From NCBI GenBank assembly GCA_002346545.1, contig DEAA01000028.1, forward strand, positions 10,456 to 74,455: a stretch of 64,000 nt of DNA, written 5' to 3'. The position numbers and the translations under genes are program-made. This stretch comes from Acidobacteria bacterium UBA2994 (GTDB lineage: Bacteria > Acidobacteriota > Vicinamibacteria > Vicinamibacterales > UBA8438). Below the pieces are notes generated by a model. The model saw nothing but the letters and a program-made list of their open reading frames with translations. It ran no database searches and was not told the DNA's origin. Below are positions 25,818 through 34,256 of this stretch, piece by piece (positions within the stretch are counted from its first letter, which is position 1; every line of letters starts with the position of its first letter).

Positions 25818-26857
25818 CGCGTGTAGCGCACGAGCTGCCGGGGACCGACCTCGGCTCCGAAGATGTTGCCGTTGGCGTCGACCGCCACCCCTTCGGCCGC
25901 ACTCGTCCCGCCCTCTCCGACCGGGTCGGGGATGAAGTAGGTCACCTCGCCAGTCGCGGCGCTCCCGATTCGGATCCCGCGGCGCCAGCCCGAATTGGAG
26001 CGGTCATTGGACTCCGAGTCGGTACCGTAGAGGATGTCGCCTGCTGTGATGTAAATACCGCTCAGACGGCTGAACTGGGGCCATTCCTCCTGAAAGTTGC
26101 CCTCCTGGTCGAAGATCTGGATCCGCACGTTACCGCGGTCGGCCACGAAAAGCCGTCCCCGCGAGTCGAAGGCGAGGCCGTGCGGTGTCCGGAACTGTCC
26201 CGGCTCAGATCCGAGCCCGCCCCAGTGCATGAGGTAGTTCCCCTCCGCGTCGTACTTCACGATGCGGGCGACGGTCTCGGGCCCGGCGTTTCGACCCTGA
26301 CCGCTGTGCCCGTCGGCGACGAAGATCGACCCGTCGGGGGCGGTCACCACGTCACACGGCTCGTTCAGCAGATGGTCGGTGCCGTCACCCGCAACCCCCG
26401 CCTCGCCCAGCACCAGCAGGACCTCCCCGGTGGGGCTGAACTTGATCACCCGGTGACCGAGACCGGCGGTTTCCGGAACGTCATCGCGCGGCCCGCGCGC
26501 ATCCGTGATCCAGACGTTGCCATCGCGGTCGACATGGATACCGTGAGGGAAGAGCAGCATGCCGGCACCAAAACTGGTCACCAGGTCGCCTTCGGCATCG
26601 AACTTCAGCATTGGGTCGAGATCCGAACCCGCACAGCTGTTCTGACCGCACCGTTCACCTACCCAGATGGAGGTGCCGTCTGGGTCGATGTCTACCGCGC
26701 TCGTGGCTCCCCAGGTTCGACCCTCCGGCAGCTCGTAGAAGCCCTGATGGGTCGTGTAAGGGTTGGGCAGATCGTTGACCGGTTGCGCCTCGACGGTGGT
26801 GGCGGCGGCCAAAAACGTTGCGGCGGCGACGAGAACGAAACGACGCGCAGAGATCAT
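25814..26857 (-). CDS. Secreted NHL-repeat beta-propeller protein
   Basis: 347 residues from the ATG at 26857 (MISARRFVLVAAATFLAAAT signal peptide); an ATG 21 nt earlier is possible. NHL repeats are clear: LFPHGIHVDRDGNVWITDA, CDVVTAPDGSIFVADGHSG, FRTPHGLAFDSRGRLFVADRGNVRIQIFD and AEGVAVDANGNIFGAEV. Similar proteins are annotated as peptidyl-alpha-hydroxyglycine alpha-amidating lyase-like, and conserved His/Asp metal ligands (PHG, CD) sit in the right repeats. No peptide-amidating partner is adjacent. It is translationally coupled to the PQQ-like propeller downstream. Confidence 0.86.
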   Translation of the reverse strand: MISARRFVLVAAATFLAAATTVEAQPVNDLPNPYTTHQGFYELPEGRTWGATSAVDIDPDGTSIWVGERCGQNSCAGSDLDPMLKFDAEGDLVTSFGAGMLLFPHGIHVDRDGNVWITDARGPRDDVPETAGLGHRVIKFSPTGEVLLVLGEAGVAGDGTDHLLNEPCDVVTAPDGSIFVADGHSGQGRNAGPETVARIVKYDAEGNYLMHWGGLGSEPGQFRTPHGLAFDSRGRLFVADRGNVRIQIFDQEGNFQEEWPQFSRLSGIYITAGDILYGTDSESNDRSNSGWRRGIRIGSAATGEVTYFIPDPVGEGGTSAAEGVAVDANGNIFGAEVGPRQLVRYTR

Positions 26858-27186
26858 CGTGAACCTTCCTGTCTGCAAGGGCGTCCGGGTCCAGGTGAAT
26901 CGACTGCAAAACTATCGTAGAGACCAAGGAGGTGCAAGCCCGCCCAGCCTGATAGGGTTTGCCCGTTACGACGACAAGCAGCCGCCGGAACTTCCTCCGC
27001 GCGCTGGGCGGCGCCCCGCCCCAGTACTGCCCCCCCCCTCACAATCTAGCTTCTCCGACACCCAGGGGTGTCGGCCCCTGATCGCCATGAACGAACAAGT
27101 CGAGACCTTCTTGGGGCTCCTACAGAGTCAGGTAGTCACCCCAAGACCCCACGCCGCGCTGCGGGCTCTCGATGCGAGAACCTGCT
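26858..27186. other. Intergenic region between NHL gene and DUF5916 gene
   Basis: About 330 nt without a supported gene, upstream of the NHL-propeller operon and downstream of the DUF5916 gene. It includes a C8 homopolymer near 27030 and an interrupted palindrome at 27055-27074. No convincing promoter hexamers or T-tract terminator were seen. Confidence 0.4.
27055..27074. repeat. Palindrome, operator-like
   Basis: CCGACACCC and GGGTGTCGG are separated by two bases, giving an almost perfect 20-bp dyad. With such a short spacer it suits a dimeric DNA-binding protein better than an RNA hairpin. It lies about 200 nt upstream of the NHL gene start. Confidence 0.35.
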
Positions 27187-29514
27187 CTAGAAGCGAAACA
27201 GACGGGTTGTCTTCACGACGAAGCCGCGATTGCGGAGCTCGGTCCCACGATTAGGACGGAAGGGATCGGTGTCGCGGTCCTCCGTGTACACCACGAACAG
27301 CTCGCTGCCCGGCGAGTACTCCCAGCGCAACCGGAAGTTCGTACTGAACGTGTCGGCGCTCGAGCTGTACTGCAGCAGACCGCTGAAGAACATCCGGGGC
27401 GACACCGTGTAAGTCATGCGGGTGAGCGCGAGCGTGGCGGTGAAACTGCCCTCTGGCAGATTGATCCAGTTCACCGACACACTCGGCTCGACCGACAGCT
27501 GCGGAGTTATCTCGATCCGGCCGCGACTGACCTCGAGCGAGGTCGCTTCGCCACTCCAGAACTGGCCGGTCGTGATCGAGACCGACCCGGATACCGGCCG
27601 CTGTTGACCGAAGGCGTAGGTCGCTTCGATGTCGCGGAAGCCATATGTGCCCACCGGGATCGTGACCTCCGGTGTAATCCGGAACGGCCGGGCGAGCACC
27701 TCGTCGCGATCGGACACCTCGACCGACACTGCGTCACTGTTCTCGAGTTGGATCTCAAGTTCGGCCTCGCGCACCCGCGTCTCGAGCTGCCCTATGTCGG
27801 CCGCTTCGATGTGTCTGAATCCGCCCGCCAGACTGACGCGCCGGATCCAATCGATGCCGCGCGGGCGGGGACTGAAACGGGCCGAGAGCGACGACTGGCG
27901 GATGTTGCCCCGCCGCACAAAGCCCGCCTCGGGAATGAAGTTGTCCTCGACCACCAAGTGGCCCACGTCCAGCCCGTATCGGTCACCCGTGTAAGCGAAC
28001 TGGCCCAGGTAACTCAGGTCGCGCCCGCGCCGTTCCGGCACGTTCGCCCGAGCCAGATACCCCACCAGGTTCACGTCGTCGAGAAACGCGAAACGACCGT
28101 CCACGCCGAAAACCTGACTGGAGCCGTCGCCGACCAGCGACTCTGACCGATTCGTGACGATCCCGCCGATGGTGCTACGTCGCAGGATGTCCCGTTTGAT
28201 CCGCAGCACACTGAAGTTGGTGCTTTCGGCCCCGGACACCGCCTCGTCATCGGTCTGGATGTTGAGCGCCCCGACGTCGAAGGCGCCCGCCTTCCCGGTG
28301 ACCCGCCCTCCCGCCAGAATTGGCACCATCGAGCCGCCCTGCAGGCCGATACGCCGGCTAAAGAACATCGTCGGCGCCCCGACCCCGTTGACGGTGCTTC
28401 CGCGGGCGAAGTCAAAATTCCCCCGGGCTTCGAGAAAGAACTCGCGTTTTTCGGGAAAGAAGAGACTGAAGCGGGTCAAGTCGAGCTGCCGCTCATCCAC
28501 CTCGACCTGCGCGAAATCGGTGTTCAGGGTGAAGTCGGCGGTCAGGTTCTGGGTGATGCCGTACTTGAGGTCGAGCCCCACATCACCGGCAAGGTCGTCT
28601 CGACGAGCCGGCGAGGCATCCAAATCCGTCGTGACTCCGCCGATGCCGTACGGCTTCATCTCGACATGACGACTCTGCTCTGGAAGCTCGACCCCCATCA
28701 GCGAACCGGCGGCAGAGACACGCCAGAGGCCCGCGATGACGCTGTTGCCGCGGGCGGCCGATATGGGAAGCGCCGTGAGGTAGGACGCCTCGGTCCGCCG
28801 CCGGATGATGCGACGAAGCTGTAGCCCCCAGACCTGGTCGGCAACCGGACGGTAGCGAAGCGATTTGAACGGGATCCGGATCTCGACCGTCCAGCCGCCG
28901 TCGAACCGACCTGTGCGCGAGTCCCAGATGGTGTTCCAGTCGATGTTGACCCGCCCTCCTTCGTCGGAAATAGCGAAATCGGAGAAGCCACCGATGGGCG
29001 TGACGAGGAACGCGAGACCGTTGCGACGGTCGTAGAAGGTGTCCAGCATGACCGAGAACGAATCGTTCTGGCGGAGCGGCATCACATCGCGCCGCATCTC
29101 ATTCGCGATCCACTCGCTAGGGGGCGCGTCGTCATAGCAACGAGCCGAGATGTAGACGCTGGTGTCGTCATAGAACACCCAGGCTTCGGTGCGTTGGCTG
29201 CCCAGCGCGCCTTCATCCGGAAGCTGCTGGATGAAGTCGGTGATGAACGCGACCTCGTCGTACACCGACTCGTCGAGCCGGCCGTCGAGCTGGAGCGGCG
29301 TCTCGAGGCGCGTGGCGCGCACTGTGGCGCGGCCCTCGGCATCCCGGTTCACGACCGCCGGCGCCACCGGCGCCGAGGGACCGAGTAGGGTCGTGGGTAA
29401 TAAAGAAGCGGGCTGCGCGGACGCGGCCGCCCCGAACCGGAACACGATGAGGGGTGTGGCCAGCCACACGAGCCGGGACGGACGCATGCGCTGCGGAAGA
29501 GTATAGACTTGCAT
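27187..29514 (-). CDS. CBM9-like / DUF5916 outer-membrane beta-barrel protein
   Basis: 775 residues. After the signal region, residues about 60-240 form a carbohydrate-binding family 9-like beta-sandwich (LETPLQLDGRLDESVYDEV, VFYDDTSVYISARCYDD, RIPFKSLRYRP). The remainder is DUF5916, with long alternating strands, LDLTRFSLFFPEKREFFLEARGNFDF and IGLQGGSMVPILAGGRVTG, ending in RTTRLFRF-type strands with a terminal Phe as expected of an outer-membrane barrel. Related proteins are thought to take part in uptake or degradation of glycans or hydrophobic compounds, without firm evidence. Starts at 29514 or, more conventionally, 29487. It is divergent from the propeller gene at 29539 with almost no space between. 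Confidence 0.87.
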   Translation of the reverse strand: MQVYTLPQRMRPSRLVWLATPLIVFRFGAAASAQPASLLPTTLLGPSAPVAPAVVNRDAEGRATVRATRLETPLQLDGRLDESVYDEVAFITDFIQQLPDEGALGSQRTEAWVFYDDTSVYISARCYDDAPPSEWIANEMRRDVMPLRQNDSFSVMLDTFYDRRNGLAFLVTPIGGFSDFAISDEGGRVNIDWNTIWDSRTGRFDGGWTVEIRIPFKSLRYRPVADQVWGLQLRRIIRRRTEASYLTALPISAARGNSVIAGLWRVSAAGSLMGVELPEQSRHVEMKPYGIGGVTTDLDASPARRDDLAGDVGLDLKYGITQNLTADFTLNTDFAQVEVDERQLDLTRFSLFFPEKREFFLEARGNFDFARGSTVNGVGAPTMFFSRRIGLQGGSMVPILAGGRVTGKAGAFDVGALNIQTDDEAVSGAESTNFSVLRIKRDILRRSTIGGIVTNRSESLVGDGSSQVFGVDGRFAFLDDVNLVGYLARANVPERRGRDLSYLGQFAYTGDRYGLDVGHLVVEDNFIPEAGFVRRGNIRQSSLSARFSPRPRGIDWIRRVSLAGGFRHIEAADIGQLETRVREAELEIQLENSDAVSVEVSDRDEVLARPFRITPEVTIPVGTYGFRDIEATYAFGQQRPVSGSVSITTGQFWSGEATSLEVSRGRIEITPQLSVEPSVSVNWINLPEGSFTATLALTRMTYTVSPRMFFSGLLQYSSSADTFSTNFRLRWEYSPGSELFVVYTEDRDTDPFRPNRGTELRNRGFVVKTTRLFRF

Positions 29515-29538
29515 GTTGGCTCAAGGGGAGGACTAGGC

Positions 29539-30903
29539 ATGAACCTGTTTTCGAGTGTCCGGCTGCGTCTAGCTGGTCTGGCGGTGGCCACGGTGACGCT
29601 ACTGGCCACGCCGTTACTGGCGAACGACTGGCCGGAGTGGCGAGGCGCCGGCCGTCACGGCGTGTGGAACGAAACGGGTATCGTCGAGGGCGTGCCCGAA
29701 ACGCTGAACGTGAAATGGCGCGTCCCGATCAGCTCGGGGTACTCCGGGCCGGCAGTGGCCGACGGCCGGGTCTTCATCACCGACTGGGTTGAAGATCCCG
29801 AGTCCCGCACCATGGACGGCACCGAGCGGGCGATGGCGCTCGACGAGGAGACCGGTGAGGTGCTCTGGACCCGCGAGTGGCCGACCTCCTATCGAATGCT
29901 GATGGCCTCCTACGCGATCGGTCCGCGGGCCACCCCGACCGTCGACGGCGACCGTGTCTATGTGGTCGGCGCGGCCGGCGACCTCTACTGTCTGGAGGCC
30001 ACCACTGGAGAGATTTGCTGGGAGAAGCACTACCTCGAGGACTACGACAGCTTCATCCCGACCTGGGGCGTCGCGAGTTCACCCATCGTCGACGGCGACC
30101 ACCTGATCAACGTGGTCGGTGGCGAGCCGGGCGGCCTCGTCGTGGCTTGGAACAAACACACGGGCGAAGAGGTGTGGCGCGCGCTCGACGTCGAGGGGGA
30201 GATGGGTTACGGCCAGCCAATCATCATCGAGGCTGGTGGGGCTCGTCAGCTCATCGTGTGGCACGCCGCGGCGCTAGTCTCGCTCAACCCGGAGAACGGG
30301 GAACTGTACTGGGAAGAGGAGTGGGAAGCGGGCTCCGGGATGTCGGTGGCCACTCCAGTGCACAGCGGCAACTATCTCCTCGTGACGCAGTTCTATCGCG
30401 GCTCGCTCATGATGCGACTCGACCAGGATCGGCCCGACGCGGAACTCCTGTGGCGAGGGCAGAGCCGGAGCGAGATGCCGGAGGAAACCGACGGCCTGCA
30501 TGCGCTGATCACCACGCCGCTCATCGAGGGAGACTACGTCTACGGGGTGGGCAGCTACGGCGAGCTACGTGGCCTCGATGCCACCAGCGGCGAGCGACTG
30601 TGGATGAACGACCAGATGGTGGCCCAGGCACGATGGGGCACCGCGTTCATGGTCAAGCAGGGCGACCGCTACCTAGTCAACAACGACGACGGTCTCTTAA
30701 TCAGCGCACAGTTCACACCGGACGGCTACGTGGAACAGGCCCGCACACGATTGATCGAACCGACCGGTGATGCGGGCTTCGGCGCACGCCGGTTTGGCGC
30801 GCGGATGATCAACTGGACCCATCCGGCCTATGCCAACGGCCATGTCTTCCATCGCAACGACAATGAACTTATCAAGGCGTCGTTGTCCGTCGACGACTAC
30901 TAG
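29539..30903 (+). CDS. Secreted PQQ-like beta-propeller protein (paralogue of 24438 gene)
   Basis: 454 residues; the ATG at 29539 has GGGGAGGA 7 nt upstream, so it is preferred over one at 29509. The signal peptide (LAGLAVATVTLLATPLLAN) is followed by DWPEWRGAGRHGVWNETGI. Blades include MALDEETGEVLWTREW, CLEATTGEICWEKHY, VVAWNKHTGEEVWRAL and GLDATSGERLWMND. The C-terminal INWTHPAYANGHVFHRNDNEL aligns with the paralogue's AWAHPAFANRHVIVRNDEE. It runs directly into the DUF169 gene, whose GTG start shares one base with its stop. Confidence 0.88.
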   Translation: MNLFSSVRLRLAGLAVATVTLLATPLLANDWPEWRGAGRHGVWNETGIVEGVPETLNVKWRVPISSGYSGPAVADGRVFITDWVEDPESRTMDGTERAMALDEETGEVLWTREWPTSYRMLMASYAIGPRATPTVDGDRVYVVGAAGDLYCLEATTGEICWEKHYLEDYDSFIPTWGVASSPIVDGDHLINVVGGEPGGLVVAWNKHTGEEVWRALDVEGEMGYGQPIIIEAGGARQLIVWHAAALVSLNPENGELYWEEEWEAGSGMSVATPVHSGNYLLVTQFYRGSLMMRLDQDRPDAELLWRGQSRSEMPEETDGLHALITTPLIEGDYVYGVGSYGELRGLDATSGERLWMNDQMVAQARWGTAFMVKQGDRYLVNNDDGLLISAQFTPDGYVEQARTRLIEPTGDAGFGARRFGARMINWTHPAYANGHVFHRNDNELIKASLSVDDY

Positions 30904-31628
30904 TGTCTGGCTGGGTGAACTTCCGGTCCCTGAGTGAGCGTCTGGTCGCGACCCTGCGGCCTGTCGCTCCTCCGATCGCGATCACGTTTCACGCTGCGGA
31001 GGCTCCAGGGCCATCGCGACGCGACATTCCTTATCCGGAGCCGAACGCACAAGGTCGGACGGGTCAAGTGCCGGCCGGGTGTGTCTTCTGGATGCAGGCG
31101 TCCATCGAAACGTTCGCCACTACCAAGGCGGACCACGCGAACTGCAGCGTGGGCAGCTACACCCATGGGTTCCTGACCCTTGAGGAAGCGGCCGCGACCG
31201 ACGATGTGGGGGCCGTGCTCGACTCCGGCTGGGTCGACGAACCAGCGGTCACGGCGCTCCCGGTGGTGGCCGAGCGCCCGGGATCGGTCGTTTATGGCCC
31301 GCTGGCTGACGCCACGACCCAACCCAACGTCGTGCTCTTGCGGGTCACCGGATTCGGGCTCATGACCCTCAGTGATGCCGTGCCCGGCATGCAGTTCGAG
31401 GGCAAGCCGCAGTGCCACATCGTGGCCATGGCGAAAGAGCAGCACGCGGTGGCCGCGAGCGTCGGCTGCGCGCTCAGCCGAGCCCGTACCGGGATGGCAC
31501 CAGAGGAGCTGACCTGTGCGATTCCCGGCGCTCGACTCGACGCCGTGGTGTCCGCGCTCGAAGCCACGGTCGGTCTGAATCGAGCGATGGCCAAGTATGC
31601 CGCCGTCGACGGTCAGCGGTTCCGGTAG
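30903..31628 (+). CDS. DUF169 family protein
   Basis: 241 residues from a GTG that overlaps the propeller stop by one base. DUF169 features are present: an N-terminal RPVAPPIAITFHAAEAPG, a central GCVFWMQASIETFATTKADHANCSVGSY-type block with conserved cysteines, THGFLTLEEAA, and a C-terminal VALLRV/GMQFEGKPQCH segment with another Cys. No signal peptide is seen, unlike its operon partner. The family is widespread in archaea and bacteria and uncharacterised; the conserved Cys suggest metal or cofactor binding. Confidence 0.82.
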   Translation: MSGWVNFRSLSERLVATLRPVAPPIAITFHAAEAPGPSRRDIPYPEPNAQGRTGQVPAGCVFWMQASIETFATTKADHANCSVGSYTHGFLTLEEAAATDDVGAVLDSGWVDEPAVTALPVVAERPGSVVYGPLADATTQPNVVLLRVTGFGLMTLSDAVPGMQFEGKPQCHIVAMAKEQHAVAASVGCALSRARTGMAPEELTCAIPGARLDAVVSALEATVGLNRAMAKYAAVDGQRFR

Positions 31629-31633
31629 CGCTC

Positions 31634-31860
31634 CTACTCGCCGATCACCTTGACCAGGACCCGTTTAGGTCGCCGGCTATTGAACTCGCCGTAGAAGATC
31701 TGCTCCCAGGGACCGAGGTCGCGTCGGCAACGGGCGAACCGTTCCAGTCGACCATTCGTCCCTGGAGTTGGCCGGGCAGGAGGGTCGGAAGCAACACTAA
31801 CCAAGTTCCGAACAACAGCGTCGACCCCCACCGCCGCACAGAAGACATCGGGGTGGCTAC
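31634..31860 (-). pseudogene. Degraded yjbQ (UPF0047) remnant, C-terminal end
   Basis: The minus strand ends with [20 protein letters not shown] and VLVKVIGE before a stop at 31634, the characteristic C-terminus of the YjbQ/UPF0047 family. Upstream the frame is disturbed ([11 protein letters not shown] instead of a clean DGRLDLG), and the conserved histidines of the active-site half are missing. About 75 codons remain of about 140. The region 31629-31943 holds nothing else coding. Confidence 0.55.
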
Positions 31861-31943
31861 TATATCCTCGCCAGGGGTGGGTTGCAGGCTGACTCCTTCG
31901 GCACTAAGATCACGGCCTGGAGTGGTTTACGAAGGGGAGCGAC

Positions 31944-33323
31944 ATGACGAAGCGCTTGATCATCATCGCCACGTTTGCACTGGCCGCGACCGGAACACCC
32001 CAGCCCGCCGCCGCGCAGGACGAGGTGACTTTCAGCAAGCACATCGCCCCGATCTTTCAGCGGAGCTGCCAGAAGTGCCACAGGCCAGACTCGCTGGCGC
32101 CGATGTCGCTGATCACCTACGAAGAAGTCCGCCCCTGGGCCCGATCGATTAAGCAACGCACCGGCCTCCGAAACCGGATGGGTGTGATGCCGCCCTGGTA
32201 CATCGAGAAAGATCTCGGCATTCAGGACTTCAAGGACGACTGGTCACTGAGCGACGAGCAGATTCAGCTCATCGCGACCTGGGTCGACAACGGCGCACCG
32301 GAGGGGAATCCGGCCGACATGCCGACGCCTCCGCCGTTCATCGACGTCGACGAGTGGGAAATCGGGACGCCCGACCTGGTCGTGTCGTCGCCCGAGGTCG
32401 AAGTGGCGGGCGAAGCACCGGATTGGTGGGGCATGCTGGGCGTGGTCGACGCAGGCCTGACCGAGGACCGCTACGTGGCGGCGATCGAATACAAAGAGCG
32501 AAACGACCTCAAACGCGGCGTCCGCTCGGACACCGTGGGCGGCCTGTTCGTGGTGCACCACTCTGCACTGAGCACACTCGTTCCCGGGAGCGAGCGAGAG
32601 ACCACTTATACGTGGCCGGTGCACGAAGTGGGACGCAACGCCGACGTGTTCGACGCGGAGGCAGGCGTGATGCTCCGGGCGGGGTCGCAACTGGTGTTCC
32701 CCTCGACCCATCTCCACTCGAACGGCACCGACACGAAAGTGCGGCTCGACGTCGGGTTCAAGTTCCACCCGAAGGGCTACGAACCGACAAAGGAAGTGGA
32801 GTTACTCTTCTTTGGTAACGGGCCGGACATCGACATCCGCGGAAACGAGGACAATCAGCGGATGGACGCCTACTTTACGCTGCCCGAGAACACCAAGCTG
32901 AGCGTCTACGAGCCGCACATGCACGCGCCGGGGGTGCGGATGTGCCTGGAGGCGATCTGGGGAGACACGACCCAAACCCTCAACTGCTCGGGGTACGACC
33001 ACAACTGGGTGCGGGTCTACAAATATGCGGACGACTCTGCGCCGCTGCTTCCTAAGGGCACCATCCTGCACCTGAGCGGCTACTTCAACAACACGCTTAC
33101 CAATCCGAACGTGCCGGATCCGCGCAACTGGTCCGGCGCGGGCCATCGGTCGGTAGATAACATGTTCATCAACCTGCTGCAGGCGATCTACATGGACGAC
33201 GAAGAATTCGCAGCCGAGGTTGCACGCCGCGAGCGACTCGAGCGGGCCGACGGCACGGCCGACTTGGGCTGCCTGACTTGCGACACCTCGTCGCCGGAGC
33301 TCAACGCCGGCGGCGGACAGTAG
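31944..33323 (+). CDS. Cytochrome c fused to PHM/DBH-type copper monooxygenase-like domain
   Basis: 459 residues, with GAAGGGGAG before the ATG. After a signal peptide ending PAAAQ, a monohaem cytochrome c segment carries CQKCH (residues 42-46) and distal Met candidates MGVMPPW. The larger C-terminal part resembles copper type II ascorbate-dependent monooxygenase-like domains, with FVVHHSALS, FPSTHLHSNGTDTKVRLDVGF and LSVYEPHMHAPGVRMCLEA offering the expected His and Met copper ligands. The haem could deliver electrons in place of ascorbate. Such fusions occur in Acidobacteria and Verrucomicrobia; the substrate is unknown. Followed 11 nt later by an exported companion gene. Confidence 0.8.
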   Translation: MTKRLIIIATFALAATGTPQPAAAQDEVTFSKHIAPIFQRSCQKCHRPDSLAPMSLITYEEVRPWARSIKQRTGLRNRMGVMPPWYIEKDLGIQDFKDDWSLSDEQIQLIATWVDNGAPEGNPADMPTPPPFIDVDEWEIGTPDLVVSSPEVEVAGEAPDWWGMLGVVDAGLTEDRYVAAIEYKERNDLKRGVRSDTVGGLFVVHHSALSTLVPGSERETTYTWPVHEVGRNADVFDAEAGVMLRAGSQLVFPSTHLHSNGTDTKVRLDVGFKFHPKGYEPTKEVELLFFGNGPDIDIRGNEDNQRMDAYFTLPENTKLSVYEPHMHAPGVRMCLEAIWGDTTQTLNCSGYDHNWVRVYKYADDSAPLLPKGTILHLSGYFNNTLTNPNVPDPRNWSGAGHRSVDNMFINLLQAIYMDDEEFAAEVARRERLERADGTADLGCLTCDTSSPELNAGGGQ

Positions 33324-33334
33324 GGGGTAGCCCC

Positions 33335-34243
33335 ATGAGTGGCCTCTACCCACGCGTCGGCGTAGCCGTCCTGTGTCTCGCCCTGGCGTTCGGTCTGGGA
33401 TCGGTTCGAGCCTCGGACGCTCAATCCTTTGCCAGCGGACAGAACATAGCCCCGGCGTACGAGGGCTGGGAGCAGAACGAGGACGGCTCTTTCAACCTGG
33501 TGTTCGGTTACATGAACCGGAACTGGGAAGAGGTCATCGACGTACCAGTCGGGCCTGACAACATCATCGAGCCGGGCGGGCCGGATCAAGGCCAGCCCAC
33601 CCACTTTCTTCCGCGGCGCAACCGCTTCGTGTTCCAGGTCCGTGTACCAGCCGATTTCGGCGACAAAGAGTTGGTCTGGACCCTGACCACGAACGGTCGG
33701 ACCGAACGAGCCTACGCGACGCTGAAGCGCGACTACTTCATCGACGATCTGGTCAAACAGGCCAATTTTGGCGCTGCCGGGGCGGCCGGAGCCACACCTG
33801 AGATGCCTGGCAACGCGCCACCGATGCTGGTGGTCGAGGGGAGCAACACCCGGAGCGTGAGAATCGGAGAACCGCTTGACCTGGCAGCAACCGTGACCGA
33901 CGACGGTGTGCCGCGCGCGCGCGGACTTGCCCCCGCCAACCCTCGTCGTCCCGGCCGGATCACGACCGACAGCGCTACCGGCCTGCGCTTCTCCTGGTTC
34001 GTCTATCGGGGCCCCGGCGAACAGGTGGCGTTCGAACCGGAGCAGATCGCGGTCTGGGAGGATTCGCGCGTGAACCGGAACGCGCCCTGGTCGCCTGGAT
34101 GGTCTACTCCAGCCCCCCCCGAGGACGGCCGCTGGACCGCACAGGCGACGTTCAGCCGGCCGGGGACCTATGTGCTGCGCGCCCAGGCGCACGATGGGGG
34201 GCTGTACACCACCGAAGACGTCACCGTCAGGGTGACGCGGTAA
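33335..34243 (+). CDS. Conserved exported protein, companion of cytochrome/PHM-like gene
   Basis: 302 residues of unknown function. A signal peptide (VAVLCLALAFGLGSVRASDAQ) is followed by IAPAYEGWEQNEDGSFNLVFGYMNRNWEE, a segment common to a set of acidobacterial exported proteins. A C-terminal Ig-like or PKD-like module seems likely (LAATVTDDGVP, LRFSWFVYRGPGEQV, ATFSRPGTYVLRAQAHDGG). Start at ATG 33335 with GGGGGTAG nearby. It is close behind the cytochrome/PHM gene and convergent with the SSS transporter, so it probably belongs to the same exported system. Confidence 0.78.
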   Translation: MSGLYPRVGVAVLCLALAFGLGSVRASDAQSFASGQNIAPAYEGWEQNEDGSFNLVFGYMNRNWEEVIDVPVGPDNIIEPGGPDQGQPTHFLPRRNRFVFQVRVPADFGDKELVWTLTTNGRTERAYATLKRDYFIDDLVKQANFGAAGAAGATPEMPGNAPPMLVVEGSNTRSVRIGEPLDLAATVTDDGVPRARGLAPANPRRPGRITTDSATGLRFSWFVYRGPGEQVAFEPEQIAVWEDSRVNRNAPWSPGWSTPAPPEDGRWTAQATFSRPGTYVLRAQAHDGGLYTTEDVTVRVTR

Positions 34244-34256
34244 GTTGAATGGAACG

